Positions 1 to 10,558 of a stretch of 64,000 nt of DNA are shown one piece after another. The position numbers and the translations under genes were made by a program. The stretch is from Pomphorhynchus laevis. Lineage: Eukaryota; Acanthocephala; Palaeacanthocephala; Echinorhynchida; Pomphorhynchidae. The notes beneath the pieces were generated by a model. That model was given only the letters and a program-made list of their open reading frames with translations, made no database searches and was not told where the DNA came from. The stretch spans positions 1-64,000 of the forward strand of contig WNNJ02002910.1 of assembly GCA_012934845.2 (NCBI GenBank), read 5' to 3'. Each line of letters begins with the position of its first letter. The first letter of the stretch is position 1.

Positions 1-318
1 CTTTTGAAAAATCAAAAAATACTATATCAACATCAAAGCCCTTATCAACTAACGAACCCCAGCTATTCTGGGCAATCAAGAGATTAGTGATTGTTGAGCA
101 ATTCCTTCGAAATCCATGTTGATTGTTACACAATAATTTGTTGGATTCTAGATAATCGCTTAGAATGCGGTATATTATCCTTTCCAAAACTCGACAGAAT
201 ACACACGTTAGACTTATCGGGCGATAATTTTCAACTGAAGATGGATCACCTTTCTTCAAAACGGGCCTTATCAACGAAAGTTTCTAATTCATCGGGACAC
301 AACCGAAGTACAAGGAGG
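1..318 (-). mobile_element. Non-LTR retrotransposon, RT domain fragment
   Basis: The minus strand reads as the N-terminal half of a LINE reverse transcriptase. It shows PVLKKGDPSSVENYRPISLT, then a QHGF motif followed by RRNCSTITNL, then DIVFFDFSK, which are RT blocks 1 to 3 of APE-type LINEs. The frame is open from about 265 down to the window edge, so the rest of the element lies to the left. Upstream of about 270 the frame changes, which means decay or an indel. It ends where the simple repeat at the tail of the next LINE begins. The clade is CR1/jockey-like; the exact family is not recognised. Confidence 0.75.
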
Positions 319-340
319 TGACACAAATCCAATATAGTGG

Positions 341-373
341 TATATATTATTATATTATTATTATTATTATTAT
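341..373. repeat. (ATT)n microsatellite, tail of LINE copy
   Basis: This is an ATT/ATA run. Read on the minus strand it is a (TAA)n tail directly after the conserved 3' end of the LINE at 374-1362, so it is probably that element's 3' repeat tail rather than an independent microsatellite. Confidence 0.8.
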
Positions 374-1362
374 ACATTCAACAACATACGAGCATTAGCT
401 CAAATAGCTGGCTCACAATAAGTTCGTAAATAAATTAATTAGTTTTTAAAATAAGGAAATGCAACACGAAACATTGCTTGATCCATTCGTAGTCTTCTTT
501 TAAAAGCACTAAGTGAACTGCATCCAACGGTGTCTGCATCAAGGTTGTTCCACAGCTCAACAATTCTTCTATCAAATTGCATCGCGCCCAATTTCTGTAC
601 TCTGTTTCTTCGAATAGTTAAAGAATGACCGCGAAGAACATTTGAACAACGTAGTTGAACCCTACTCCGAAGAGGGTGATGAGGACGTTGGAATAAATGC
701 CAAACAAGGCACATATCCATGTACCGACGGGTCCATGTGACGGTCTCAAGTCCTAATGATCTCAGTCTGTCTTCATAAGGCAGCGACGCCAACGTTGGTG
801 CTAGCTTTGTTGCCCTGCGAAGTACCCTCTCTGATTTCTTATGTTCATGCACAGTACGTGGGTATACAACCGGAGCTGCATATAAAAGTCTACTCAATAC
901 ATGTGCTAAAATCAGAGGCCGAAGAGCAGTCGGATTAACGCGAACAAACGCGCGTCGAATCATACCTATCATTTTATTGGAGTTGGCACAAGCTTGATCA
1001 GTGTGCTTTTTGGTTGATAAATTAGAGGTAACCCATACTCCTAAATCTTTGTAACTATCGACACTTTCCACAATACAGTCCTTATATGTGTAACAAGCTG
1101 ATGTTAGTTGCTTGCGAGCATTACCAATAATACGCATGTGTTTGCATTTCGAAACATTTATCACAAGCTTGTTTAACGCCGCCCACAACTCCAAATTATC
1201 TATGTCAGTTTGCAAATTATCAACATCCTCACATGAATGAATGGGCCGTTATATTTTTAAGTCATCTGCATACAAACATGATCGAGAGCGAATGCACCCA
1301 GGCAAATCGTTAACATAAATGCTGAATAAAAGCGGACCCAAAACTGAACCTTGAGGTACTCC
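374..1362 (-). mobile_element. CR1-like LINE (family C), 5'-truncated copy
   Basis: The minus strand carries the end of an [18 protein letters not shown] and LYADDLKI motifs lie near 1260-1360, then a frame break, then an open 258-codon C-terminal region (439-1215) rich in R/H/W with WNNLD near its end. The copy is truncated at about 1362, just before the RT GVPQG block. Its 3' end matches that of the plus-strand copy ending at 18843: GAGC-TAAT-GCTC followed by GTATGTTGTTGAAT and a TAA tail. It shares about 250 codons with the 17935-18790 copy, so both belong to one family. It is not functional. Confidence 0.8.
439..1215 (-). pseudogene. LINE family C ORF2, C-terminal region (open)
   Basis: These 258 codons follow the RT core of a CR1-like ORF2 and are still fully open. 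They begin with a stretch typical of the RT thumb (LNKLVINVSKCKHMRI) and run through the conserved region containing ALRPLILAHVLSRLLYAAPVV and RRFTKLAPTLASLPYEDRLR-like segments. A homologous but broken copy lies at 17935-18790, interrupted by a 110 bp insertion. The piece cannot act alone because the endonuclease and most of the RT are absent here. Confidence 0.75.
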
Positions 1363-1365
1363 AAT

Positions 1366-1402
1366 ATATATGTAGTAATAATATATATATTATATTATTA
1401 CT
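1366..1402. repeat. TA/ATT simple repeat, tail of the next LINE
   Basis: A short TA and ATT run separates the truncated family C copy from the 3' end of the family A element. On the minus strand it is the repeat tail of the family A element. Confidence 0.7.
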
Positions 1403-1493
1403 ACAGGTCAAAGCCATAAGGCTGTTTTGACCGCTCACATAAAAAACAAATAAATACAAGAAAAAAATCAAAAAAAATCGTTCAGTATATATA

Positions 1494-2213
1494 TCAGAAC
1501 CATGGGTACTGCAGCAACCACCATTCGTTCTCATTTCGAATCCAGTTCTTTATATTAGATCTAAATTCATTGATTGTATGCACCGCAACGACATCAACTG
1601 GAAGACGATTCCAAATATTCACCGCTCGGTGAGACAGTCGGAAATGACGAGGGTATTTTCTGTGCTCATGTACTACTAGTACTTTCGAGTGCCCTCTACG
1701 TCCATCCCGTTCATTGAGTTCAACTCTATTTGCTGGAAAATTTTCATCGTTATTAACTAGTTGATACATAGCTAAAAGGTCGAAAAGAAGGAACCTTTCA
1801 CGCACTGTCGGCATATTCAAACTTTTTATTCGTGCCTCATAGGGAAGATATCGTACCTGAGGACATAATTTCGTAAACCGTCGAAGTATGCGCTCTAATT
1901 GATCAAGTTCTGTACGCGTACTCGGAAAGACTACTGGCGGCACATATTCTAATATCGGTCTTATAAGAGCATTATATAAACGCACAACACAAACGGTAGA
2001 TAAATCTTTAAAGCAATTTTTGACAATATAGGTCATTCTTCTTGCTGCGTTACAAATCCTATCAGTGTTATCACGTGTTTTCAGATTGTTTTGAACAATT
2101 ATACCAAGATCCAGAATGGACTGCGTGGAAACAACAAACTCATCGCCAATAAAATATTCTTGACTCACATTGCTATGACCTAATCTCATATGTGCACACT
2201 TTTTAATATTCAA
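1494..2213 (-). pseudogene. LINE family A ORF2, C-terminal region
   Basis: These 239 open codons sit downstream of the RT active site and are in the same frame as the RT, separated from it only by the TAA at 2262-2264 and 16 open codons. The segment ends with the common CR1-like pattern RAVNIWNRLPVDVV followed by a basic/aromatic tail. The copy at 12006-12725 differs at only a few residues. Confidence 0.8.
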
Positions 2214-2261
2214 TGAAATTCCAGTGTTTAAAGACCATCGATAAACAATGTTTAGGATATA

Positions 2262-3395
2262 TTAAAAGTCATTTCGATCCTTATTGGTTTTAATCAATTT
2301 CCATATCTTTACATCGTCGGCAAAAGCTAAAACACTATAATCCTCAATTAAATCTAGTAGCTGATTTATAAATATGTTAAACAACAAGGGTCCTAAGACT
2401 GATCCCTGTGGTACTCCTGATGTGATAGGACGATAAGACGATAGGCATTGACCTACACGAACAGCAAAGGATCTATCTTTAAGAAAATCTTGAATCCAGC
2501 TTATAATGGAGCGATTGACTTTATAAGACTGAAGGGTGGAAATTAGCATTTTGTGGGGCACCCTATCAAAAGCCCGACTAAAGTCAAGAAATATTACGTC
2601 GATACAGTACCCGTTAGCAACACGTCCAACCCAATCTTCACAAGCATGTAATAAGTTTGTAAGACATGAACGCCGAGGGCGAAATCCATGCTGTACATTA
2701 TTGAGAATTCTCAGCGAACTCAAATGATCATATATGCGTCTGTTTAGTATGCGCTCAATCACTTTGCATACAACACTAGTTAGACTTATTGCCCTATAGT
2801 TATTCAAATCATGTTTTTCACCATTTTTATAAATTGGTACTACAATCACTTTTTTCCAGGCAGCAGGTAACTTCGAAATGCGCAAGCTCAGCTCAAATTT
2901 GGAGGCTAATGGCTCAGCCAGAACAGGAGCAAGTAACTTAAGAAGTTGGGGGTAAGTATCATCGGGGCCTGCCGCTGATGATCTTGATAACCTAGCCAAT
3001 TCAACAAAAACCTCATGTGCTGTTATCGTTAAAACTGGAGAACCAATTTCAACCTGTTGTGATGATGCATCTCCACATATGCTAGAGAAAGCATCTGGTG
3101 TCAGCTCAAAAGCGGATGGAAACAATTCTGACATGCTGTCTGGCGATGTCACTCGAGTGTTACCGTCTCTTGAAGATGAAATAGCTTGTAGCAAAGCTCT
3201 GGATCCTTTCACATAAGCCCAAAATTTTTTTGGTTCTGTATCAATTTGTAAAGCTAATTGATCTTCAAAACTTTGCCTTTTTGTAATCTTAAGGCAATTG
3301 ACGAAATTACGGAACATTGTATACCGCTTTTTAAAATTATTCTGATGACGGCTTAGTTCAAATAGACGATTCCTATGTTTGAGAACATATCGCAA
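2262..3395 (-). pseudogene. LINE family A ORF2, reverse transcriptase domain
   Basis: This reverse transcriptase copies element RNA into DNA at the nicked target. Visible blocks in order are an [15 protein letters not shown] linker, [18 protein letters not shown] with [14 protein letters not shown] (block 1), [32 protein letters not shown] (first catalytic Asp), [17 protein letters not shown], and FADDVKIW (catalytic AD-D). All catalytic residues are present. The frame ends at a TAA just after KTNKDRNDF, and the C-terminal region resumes in the same frame downstream, so this is a nonsense codon and not a natural terminus. Confidence 0.85.
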
Positions 3396-3475
3396 TTCAG
3401 TGTCAAACCAAGGAGAGTATTTAGCTTTACTTTTTGGTACTCTACGGAGTGGTGCAAACTTATCTGCAAAAGCTA

Positions 3476-4417
3476 CTAAACCTGATTCAATAACATGCCA
3501 CTTACCTCAATGTCTTCACTAGCACAGTTGAATGATGTTTTTAGTGCCGCCTCTCGTAATGAGTCTTCATCAATTTGTTGCCAAGATATTTTCGACACTA
3601 TCAAATTTTCCAGTTTTGGGATCATACACCTAGAAAAATAATTGAATAAGATCATGCAATGATCGCTCAATCCAATAGGACTCTTATAGCTCATATTACC
3701 CACACTTGTAATTAATTTGGAAAATACCAAATCTAGACAAGATTCCTGGTTTTGCGCGAATCTTGTGGGCGACTGCACATGTTGCTCTAACATGAGATCA
3801 TTTGTAAGAAAATTCCACAAATCCACATCTGACTTGGAAGAACTACTATCCAAAACATAATTCCCGATGTGACCAGCTGAGGGTATATTAAAATCGCCAA
3901 CTAGTAGATATTCTTCAAGCTCAGAACAGTTACTAATTAGTGCAGATAATTCATGACTCAATACGGATGATTGCGCCGACCTGTAGCACACGGCAATACC
4001 TAAGGGACCTCCGAAGTGTGAAACAATGACTGAGAGAAACTCACACGTGCCCAGTTCATTTTTAAAATTACGAGTGGAAGTAATGTTTAAGGATGTCGTA
4101 ATATATAGCGCAACACCTCCACCCTTCCAAGACTCTCTATCAGCTCTCACCAAATTATATCCCATAATAGCAATTAAACCATCGGGGATATCACGATGCA
4201 GCCATGTTTCAGTGAGAGCCAGGATCGCTGGTTTATTTAAGATGACCCACGCCTTAAGTTCATCAAATTTTGGTAAAATACTCCTTAAATTAGTATAGGC
4301 GACACTAATACCAGAAGCAGAGGGTAATTGAGTAATAATGTTGGATGTGATATCAATGCGCGCTAGATTTCCTAATTGTAAAATGGAATACCTCGAATAA
4401 CTCTCCAAACTCACCAA
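3476..4417 (-). pseudogene. LINE family A ORF2, AP endonuclease domain
   Basis: This is an exonuclease-endonuclease-phosphatase fold domain that nicks the target DNA. Motifs seen are YTNLRSI (N-terminal Asn), ALTETWL (metal-binding Glu), RADRESWKGGGVALY, LLVGDFNIPS (GDFN), LDLVFSK and GLSDHCMI (the SDH catalytic motif). Length and order fit CR1/jockey endonucleases. The frame is lost at the C-terminal end by the one-base deletion near 3501; the matching position near 14013 keeps the base and reads on into the RT linker. Confidence 0.85.
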
Positions 4418-4489
4418 CGCACGAATGGTCGCTGACGAACTACTCGAAAATTTCTTATCATTACATCAGTCTCTCCATTCGATCTTCTA

Positions 4490-5120
4490 AATGCTAGATT
4501 AGCACGAGCATTATTAAGCAACAATCTTTCCTCAACCGAGAGATCTTTAAATATTTTTGTCGTCTTACCTTTCAATCGATAACCTCTAGCTAAAACTGCT
4601 CTTGTATTATCTGCAGAATCAAATACTACTTTAAGTAATCGTAGTTTATGTTGTGCTTTTTTACCAAGACGAAATAAGCTTTTGACATTGAGACTACGCG
4701 CAATATCCTATTCACCCTGAACGAATATATCCGAAAAGACCTTACGAATAGAAACTACGTCATCATCCACACGATATGAACGTTGTCTGCAGAAGATTCA
4801 GTGATGTTAGCAAAAATTACGCAATTATTTCTGTTTCTAGCACGATTCATTATATTGATAATTTCAACAAATGTCTTATCTGTCAAATCCTTGGATTTTA
4901 TTTCATTTTCATTTCCGACTGTCACATCATTGCACACTCTATCATCGTCTCTTGTCTGCGTTCTTCTTAAGGGCTGCTTGAATACATCCTTTGGTGGATC
5001 AGGAGTAGAAACCAATATATTATGGTTCTTAGGACTGTGTTCCGCGAATATGTCAGATAAAGGTGAAGGCCATTTAGGAATATTCTCAGGTGTAACTTTA
5101 TCCTTGTCGTTTGCCATCAC
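4490..5120 (-). pseudogene. LINE family A ORF1, C-terminal part
   Basis: The minus strand encodes a hydrophilic protein with a CVIFANITESSADN segment, matching CVIFANIPESS-type segments in the ORF1 regions at 22047-22238 and 14590-14640. This is the RNA-binding part of CR1-type ORF1 proteins. The reading frame is broken between about 4490 and 4755; the region closer to the endonuclease resembles the phrase 'ARLAKVVFDSADNTRAVL' common in such ORF1s, but in another frame. It is upstream of the endonuclease in sense order, as expected. Confidence 0.6.
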
Positions 5121-5147
5121 AGTGCTGTAATTGATATTTCTTCTTTG

Positions 5148-5537
5148 TTAACACACCATCCGTGAATGATTATGTCCTCGTGTCCAAATGCGAGTCGAAC
5201 TTGAAGCATCTATTACATCTGGTTCCTTATTTGAATTGACGTGTAACGACATCGGCGTAGTGATTTTGCTCTGGCATATGCTAGATTCTTTGTCAATAAC
5301 TTGTTCTTGAAACCTACGTGTCTTTAAGTTAAAATGAGCATTGTCCTTTGCTGATGTCAATGAACTACAAAATACGATTGACGCAGTACAAAAACCACAT
5401 ATGAATTTTCTTCTACTCAATGAATCAGCATCTTTATGTGGTACAGTTACTGTAGTCCAGACATTGCAGCCATCACCATCACATCCTACTTGTCTTGATA
5501 TGAATTCAGGAATGTCGTTTCCCTTACGTCTGCCCAT
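5148..5537 (-). pseudogene. LINE family A ORF1, N-terminal Cys-rich (PHD-like) part
   Basis: These 129 codons start with MGRRKGNDIPEF and contain a CDGDGCNVW segment and, after about 23 residues, KFICGFCTA. This C-x4-C plus C-x2-C pattern with an aromatic residue resembles a PHD-like zinc finger, which is known in ORF1 proteins of some CR1-type LINEs. A related segment (KQFACGFC) is readable at 33550-33660 on the minus strand. The start codon at 5537 is the first ATG of the frame. The zinc-finger call is inference from cysteine spacing only. Confidence 0.5.
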
Positions 5538-5618
5538 AATTGTAATTGTATATGGTTATTGTGTATTTATGCGATTTTCTTCCAATATAGATATACTTCC
5601 GTTGAAGTAATCGTTAAC

Positions 5619-6043
5619 ATCCCACTATCTTGTTTCTCTTGATTGGCCTACCATTTATTGTCGTGTTTAAATTCGTCTTCTTATCATTGCTTTTCGCCTT
5701 ATAACTTCTCATACCCCTTCATTTCTCAACCTTCCTTTTTTCGACAATTCTCGTACTGTGTATTGTGCTCTGCGTTCCCGTAATTCCCTTCTTCTACATA
5801 TCCCAATCTACTCTACCTCTTTTGGCTTCCGCTCCTTCGTTGTGGCTGCTCCTCTCTTGTGGAATCAACTGCCTATTCATATCCGCCAATCAACATCTAT
5901 GCCGTACTTCAAACGCCAAATCCAATTCTTTTTCAACAATTAACTAATTACCTGTGACCTTTGATGTTCTTTTTTTTGTTTGTTAGTGGTCATGTAAGCG
6001 TGCATTTTGCACGCATTTGCCACGTTAAATAAATTATTATTAT
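5619..6043 (+). mobile_element. L2-like LINE 3' fragment with target duplication
   Basis: This is the last 110 or so codons of an L2-like ORF2 (FGFRSFVVAAPLLWNQLPIHIR near the end), the 3' UTR hairpin at 5998-6014 and an ATT tail. It is closely related to the 3' end of the copy at 14917-16732. A 9 bp direct repeat AAGTAATCG flanks it (5605-5613 and 6046-6054), consistent with a 5'-truncated insertion, although the flank is itself repetitive. Confidence 0.85.
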
Positions 6044-6045
6044 TA

Positions 6046-6118
6046 AAGTAATCGATGTAATCGTTGTAAACGTTGAAATCGTAGTAATCGTAATAATATA
6101 GTGTTGAAGTAATCGTAA
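6046..6118. repeat. Degenerate GTAATCG tandem repeat
   Basis: Five or six imperfect repeats of a 9-12 bp unit around (A)AGTAATCGT occur here, with further units left of the L2 insertion at 5601-5618. The L2 fragment was probably inserted into this small array. Confidence 0.7.
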
Positions 6119-6164
6119 CACCGAGTATCTGTTATTGTAAGTAGTTTATTAAGCAGCAAAGAAA

Positions 6165-6700
6165 GTTCAAAGTATGCCGATAACATCAGCGATATTCTTG
6201 AGAAATACCGGTGGTAAACGATCAGGACAAATAGAACCTGACGATTTAAGCCGCTTGAGCTCTAGCACTACATCATTAACAGAAAACATCTGAAGAATGT
6301 TTATATTCGATGGACAGTACGAGGCATAGTTGACGGAGGGGGATTTACGAACTCCTATGCAAAAATGTTGAGCGAAAGCATTCGCTGTGTCATTATATTT
6401 AATCAATGTGCAACTATCAGTATCAACAAGTGAACCAATATGTTTATTTTTGTTGTTGAAATTAGCGTAATTGCATACGGATTTAGGATTATCAATTGAC
6501 ATTTGAGCAATTTTCTCTTCAAATTGACATTGTTTGAAGCGTTTAAGAAATGTGAACCGATTTCTGGCCTCTCTATACCTAGGTTTGTGATGTAAACGAT
6601 TTGCAACGGTTTTACGGGGCGAAAATCGTATGAATAATTCCTTAAGGGTGGCTTCTAACTGATAGCATGCCTTATCAACCTCAACATAGTTAACTTTCTA
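6165..6700 (-). mobile_element. LINE fragment, endonuclease-RT linker
   Basis: The minus strand encodes the linker between endonuclease and RT of a CR1-like LINE: NPKSVCNYAN, ANAFAQHFCIGV, and FSVNDVVLELKRLKSSGSICPDRLP just before the RT would start. It stops abruptly at 6165 and changes frame around 6450-6500. No RT follows in the same copy, so it is a short internal fragment. Confidence 0.7.
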
Positions 6701-6759
6701 AAACAGTTCTTTATAATGTAACACACTTTCCGAGATTTGTTACACATTCTATGGGTGTT

Positions 6760-7905
6760 CGCGCGTGTCTTTAAATTCGTCTGCACATTTTATCAAGATC
6801 TTTGGTGGTCATAGTATTTGCAATGATCTCGTCACCGAGATAGTATTTTGACACACGTAGCTACAAACAAACCTCATATAAGCACATTTTTGTATTTAAA
6901 CTAATTCATGTTGTTATGGACCAACGATGAACATGGTTCAACATGTCCTGAAAAATTTCAAGATCTAGATATTTTATCACCTTCCACATTTTTATGTCAT
7001 CGGCAAATAAAAGAATCTTACAAAATTCCAGTAAATTCAATAGCTGATTGACAAAGATATTAAATAACAATGAGCTTAGAGCATATCCATGGGAGACTCC
7101 GGTAGTAAAAGTAAGAGAAGAAGGCAGACAGCGTCCGAGTCTAACTTTAAATGATCTAATGTGGAGAAAATCTTTGATCATGTAAAGAATTATCGAGTCA
7201 ACATTGTAATTTTCAAGAACAGCTAGCAACATCCGACGCGGAATCCTATCAAACGCTCGACCGAAATCTAGAAATACCGCGTAAACGCAATAACCTTCAG
7301 CAACATGCTCAACCCAATCTTCACGAGCGCATAATATGTTTGTGAAGCATGAGTAACCAAGACGAAATCCGTGTTGTGCCCTATTCATGATTCTTAGTGA
7401 ATTCAAATGACCATATAGACGTCTGTTAAATATCCGCTCAATGACATTGCAGACCACACTAGTAAGGCTTATTGCACGATAATTACCATTACTCTTTCTG
7501 TCTCCGTGTTTGAAAATCGGGACAACTAATGGCTGTTTTCCGGATATTTGGTAATCTTGATCTACACAAGCTCAACTCAAATAATGACGGAACTGGTTCC
7601 GCTATGTATTGAGCAAGTAATTTAAAAACATATGGATGAACTTCGTTTGGACCTGCACCGATTGCGATAGGTAATCTAGACAGTTCATCATAGCCCTCTT
7701 CATAGATACTAATATCGGAGTGCTATTTATGTAGGCTGCCCAAAGATAAAAACTGTCTTAAGCCCAAAAGTGATTCAAACATCTCTGCTATCATGACAGG
7801 TGAGGTGACATTTGTACCACAATCTTGTAAAGAAGAAATTGTCGCAGGCAGAACTCTTGCTCCTTTGACACACGACCAAAATCTCTTTGGATAAGTGTAG
7901 TTATT
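6760..7905 (-). mobile_element. CR1-like LINE (family D), RT region
   Basis: The minus strand carries an RT of a family related to A but distinct. VCNVIERIFNRRLYGHLNSLRIMNRAQHGF-type sequence, DAVFLDFGRAFDR-like and LLFADDIKMWKV motifs are readable in 6906-7457, and the preceding linker (GPNEVHPYVFKLLAQ) in 7500-7690. The usual [13 protein letters not shown] block has drifted to GVSHGYALSSLLF, so the RT is probably dead even where open. A piece of the following region (YLGDEIIANTMTTKDL) lies at 6760-6860. A close relative is at 39837-41765. Confidence 0.8.
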
Positions 7906-7914
7906 AATTATTTA

Positions 7915-8106
7915 AATTTTATTATTTTTAATTTATGAAGAGTGGTCCCGCTTCATCATCGGGTGCCCCTACGTCTTTCGACAACGCGATCTTGTGGCTT
8001 TGACGTGTGCTTACAGAGAAGTCAATAGAGAGTGCATGCTCGAGGTTTGAACCCCGTACATAGAGTTTGCAATGCACACGCCTCCACCATTCGGCCACGC
8101 GGGGCA
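7915..8106 (-). mobile_element. tRNA-derived SINE
   Basis: On the minus strand the 5' end is GCCCCGCGTGGCCGAATGG, which holds a good RNA polymerase III box A (TGGCCGAATGG). About 30 nt later comes GGTTCAAACC, a good box B, giving a degenerate tRNA-like head of about 70 nt. A tRNA-unrelated body of about 110 nt follows, then an A/T-rich tail containing AAATAATAAAATTTAAATAA. Both internal promoter boxes are in the right order and spacing. It is not a functional tRNA because the anticodon arm does not fold cleanly. No second copy is seen in the window. Confidence 0.75.
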
Positions 8107-8483
8107 TTATTTATAATTTATAAAAAGTATAAAATACGTAAACTCTGTTAGCTGATCTGATTTGTAACCTTGCAAGTAACATTTAAAGCATATACATTGT
8201 TAGCATTTGAAACACATATTATTGTCAACATTTAAAGCACAGTACATTCGGGACGAATAATTTTATAGATGCTGTTAGCATATGTGAAGGCAAGATTTGT
8301 CCGTAGATTATTCTATTTTTATGACACCTATTCGTAATGCATATAGTTTGACACTAGATATAGTCACATAGATATAGTTGCCGAGTACGTTTTTGTCATT
8401 AATTATAGGATCATTAATATTCAATTAATTAAGGCTTTTTAAGTTTTTTTTTGTCTCATGTACGAGACCTTGGTACATAACTC
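8107..8483. other. Gene-free AT-rich stretch
   Basis: No reading frame, RNA or element end is recognised. The motif ATTCAATTAATTAAGGCTTT near 8419 resembles ATTCAATTGATAAAGGCTTT near 10776, so part of it may be shared repeat sequence. Confidence 0.6.
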
Positions 8484-8938
8484 ATTCTTCCTTAAAGTCC
8501 AGAATGGACACTGAACGTAGATGCGAGTCTGCCAGAAGAATGTTGTACTTGATAAAAAATTGCTTGAAGTTTGTGTTACCAACATGTTTTAGAATTATAT
8601 TTAATGCACTTGTAAGACCACATATTAAGTTCGCGATACAAGCCAGTTTTCCAACCTCTAAAATAGAGTTGAATGACTTAGAAAATATTCTTCGTGGCAG
8701 CAAACTGTGTTTGAGTAGTTCTCATATGAGTTATCGCGACAGACTTAAAACTCTAGGTATGATGATTGTGCACCAAAGAATGTACATCCTAGATATGTTA
8801 GTAATGTGGCATATCGCACAACGGTTCGGATGTATATCCTACCCATTTGGTAGTTATCAACGATAGACGATACCACAGAGTCATCCCCTGTTGTTGAGGA
8901 TATCGTCCCATGGCTGCAGTTCACGGTTGGATCGGTTA
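8484..8938 (+). mobile_element. CR1-like LINE, C-terminal fragment
   Basis: Plus-strand frame 8504-8866 reads RRMLYLIKNCLKF, FNALVRPHIKFAIQASFP, LENILR and MSYRDRLKTLGM. This is the thumb/C-terminal region found at 1494-2213 and 18952-19746, most like the latter two families. It lacks the RT core upstream and ends where a minus-strand L2 copy begins. A short deletion has removed part of the usual RRFTKL segment. Confidence 0.75.
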
Positions 8939-10558
8939 AAAAAAAGGATTTATTTTAACGTGACAAATGCGTGCCAGCGCACGCTTACATGACCACAACA
9001 AAACAAGACTGTGAATCAGGTGTCGAGAAGGTGTGAACGGAGGAAGTGTTTGAATGTGATAAAGGAGGGAGCGCGGCGGACGTCGAGAGGGAGTTGATTC
9101 AAGGCGAGTGAGGCGACGACGAGGAAGGATCGGATACCGTAGTTGTTGGAGTAATTAGGAACGTGGAGTAAGAGGGTATGACAGGAACGAAGCGATAGTT
9201 TAGTCTGGAGAAATGACGAATAATCATTGGCATTGATGTTGCACGGCGAAGAGTAGCGAGCAAGGATTGAGTTAAAAGTATGCCAGAGAGTCTTAGAGTT
9301 GAATGAAGTGATGGTTTTATGCTGCCAGAAGGAGTTGCATTCGGTACGTAGTAGGTGGAGATGAGACCGGCGAAGAGCGAGATAGGAATCACGGAAAGAC
9401 GGAGTGATCGAGCGGAAATCACGTCTGAGAGAGCGGTGATAGACTCAGAGCATGACGGAGTCGACGCTTTGAGAGTAGGCATTGGATGTCAAACCATGGG
9501 GCACGGTGCAAGCGACGGTGTGGGTGAGACTTGAAGGGCAAGAGAATATAGAGAGTGGATGTGAGTTCAGAGTCGAAAAGAAAGGCGAGATCGTGAGGAT
9601 ATGAATATGTTATTGTGGGTAATGATAGAGACGATTTGAGTAAGGCAGAGCGTAGAAGGGAGAGGTCAAGATTTCTCCAAGGGCGACGTAGGATTGTAGG
9701 TGTGTGAGGAGGGGTGTGGTTGCAAGTGAGATCAAGGGTGATAAGAAAGTGATCGGATAGACCAGGATCAGAGATGGACAGTGAGGTGTAGGCAGTAAAA
9801 TGATCGGGGACAGCGATGATGTCGAGTGCCCCACCAAGTATATGTGTGGGGGCAGTGGAGATTAGTTTGTAATTGTAGTTTGATAGAATGTTGATGAAGC
9901 GGATGGAATCTGTGGAAGAGGGGCGGTCTAGGCGGATATTGAAGTCGCCTAGAACGAGTGAAGGGATTGAGGACAAAGAACAATGAGAAATAAGGTTAGC
10001 GAGTTCGGAAAAAATAAGGCTGTAGGAGCTGATGAACCAGGACGGTATACAATGGCAAGATCTAGAGTGATCGGGTTAGAATAACGACAAGTGAGCAACT
10101 CAAAAGAGCAAAGACTGAAAGCTGGATTGATTTTGCGAAGAGACGCGGGGTGACGCGCGAATGCGACGATGCCGCCATGATTAGAGGATTTAGAAGGGCA
10201 TGAGCTGAGGGGGCGGGCGGATTCGACTAGGGAGCAACCGGCAGAGAGCAGACGGCGAATGGAAAGGTCGTCTGAATCTGAGTGCCAGGATTCGGTGAGG
10301 CAGAAGAGATCGATGGATTGCTTGGTGAATACGTTGAGGATAAGATCGGATTTATTGAGAATAGATCTAGTGTTGAGGAGACCGAGGCGGAAACCGTGTG
10401 CTGTGGCGAAAGAGTCTAGTGGAGAAGACACATAGGAGAGATGGAGCGCCATCGAATTTTTGGACGGGTGTGAACAACTTGAAAATTTCCGTCTATGTTT
10501 CGGATGGAGAGTGATGTTTCGCCGTTTTCCTCGCGACGGCGAGGTTATCTCATCGTTG
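8939..10558 (-). mobile_element. L2-like LINE with internal deletion of the RT
   Basis: In sense (minus) order it has an endonuclease region (10563 to about 9420; SVLGDFNIRLDRPSSTDSIR-type and GLSDHFLITLDL motifs), the endonuclease-RT linker (about 9420-9200), then directly the last 50 codons of ORF2 and the 3' UTR hairpin (8969-8984) with A-rich tail. About 1.2 kb encoding the whole RT is missing at about 9195-9200 relative to the copies at 30173-32110 and 14917-16732. The left end starts with a run of A's on the plus strand. Confidence 0.8.

Larger units (their letters stand above)
1403..5604 (-). mobile_element. CR1-like LINE (family A), nearly complete
   Basis: This is the most complete CR1-like element in the window, about 4.2 kb on the minus strand. 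In sense order it has a Cys-rich ORF1 (5537 to about 4490), an APE-type endonuclease (4417-3476), an RT (3395-2262) and a C-terminal region (2213-1494). The 3' end is a stem-loop (1406-1432) followed by a TAA-type tail. Visible damage includes a one-base deletion near 3501 relative to the second copy (about 14013), which breaks the endonuclease-RT frame, and an in-frame TAA at 2262-2264. A copy that is nearly identical over its 3' 2.3 kb lies at 11911-14206. Confidence 0.85.

Noticed and set aside
756-938. Open frame on the plus strand over a LINE
   Set aside because: It is antisense to the conserved LINE family C C-terminal region; the antisense of the sister copy at 18127-18351 is open for the same reason.
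2536-2727. Plus-strand frame repeated exactly at 13048-13239
   Set aside because: The repetition reflects the duplicated LINE RT underneath, not a conserved small gene.
7915-8106. Functional tRNA gene
   Set aside because: Boxes A and B are good, but the anticodon and acceptor stems do not form and the sequence continues into a SINE-like body and tail.
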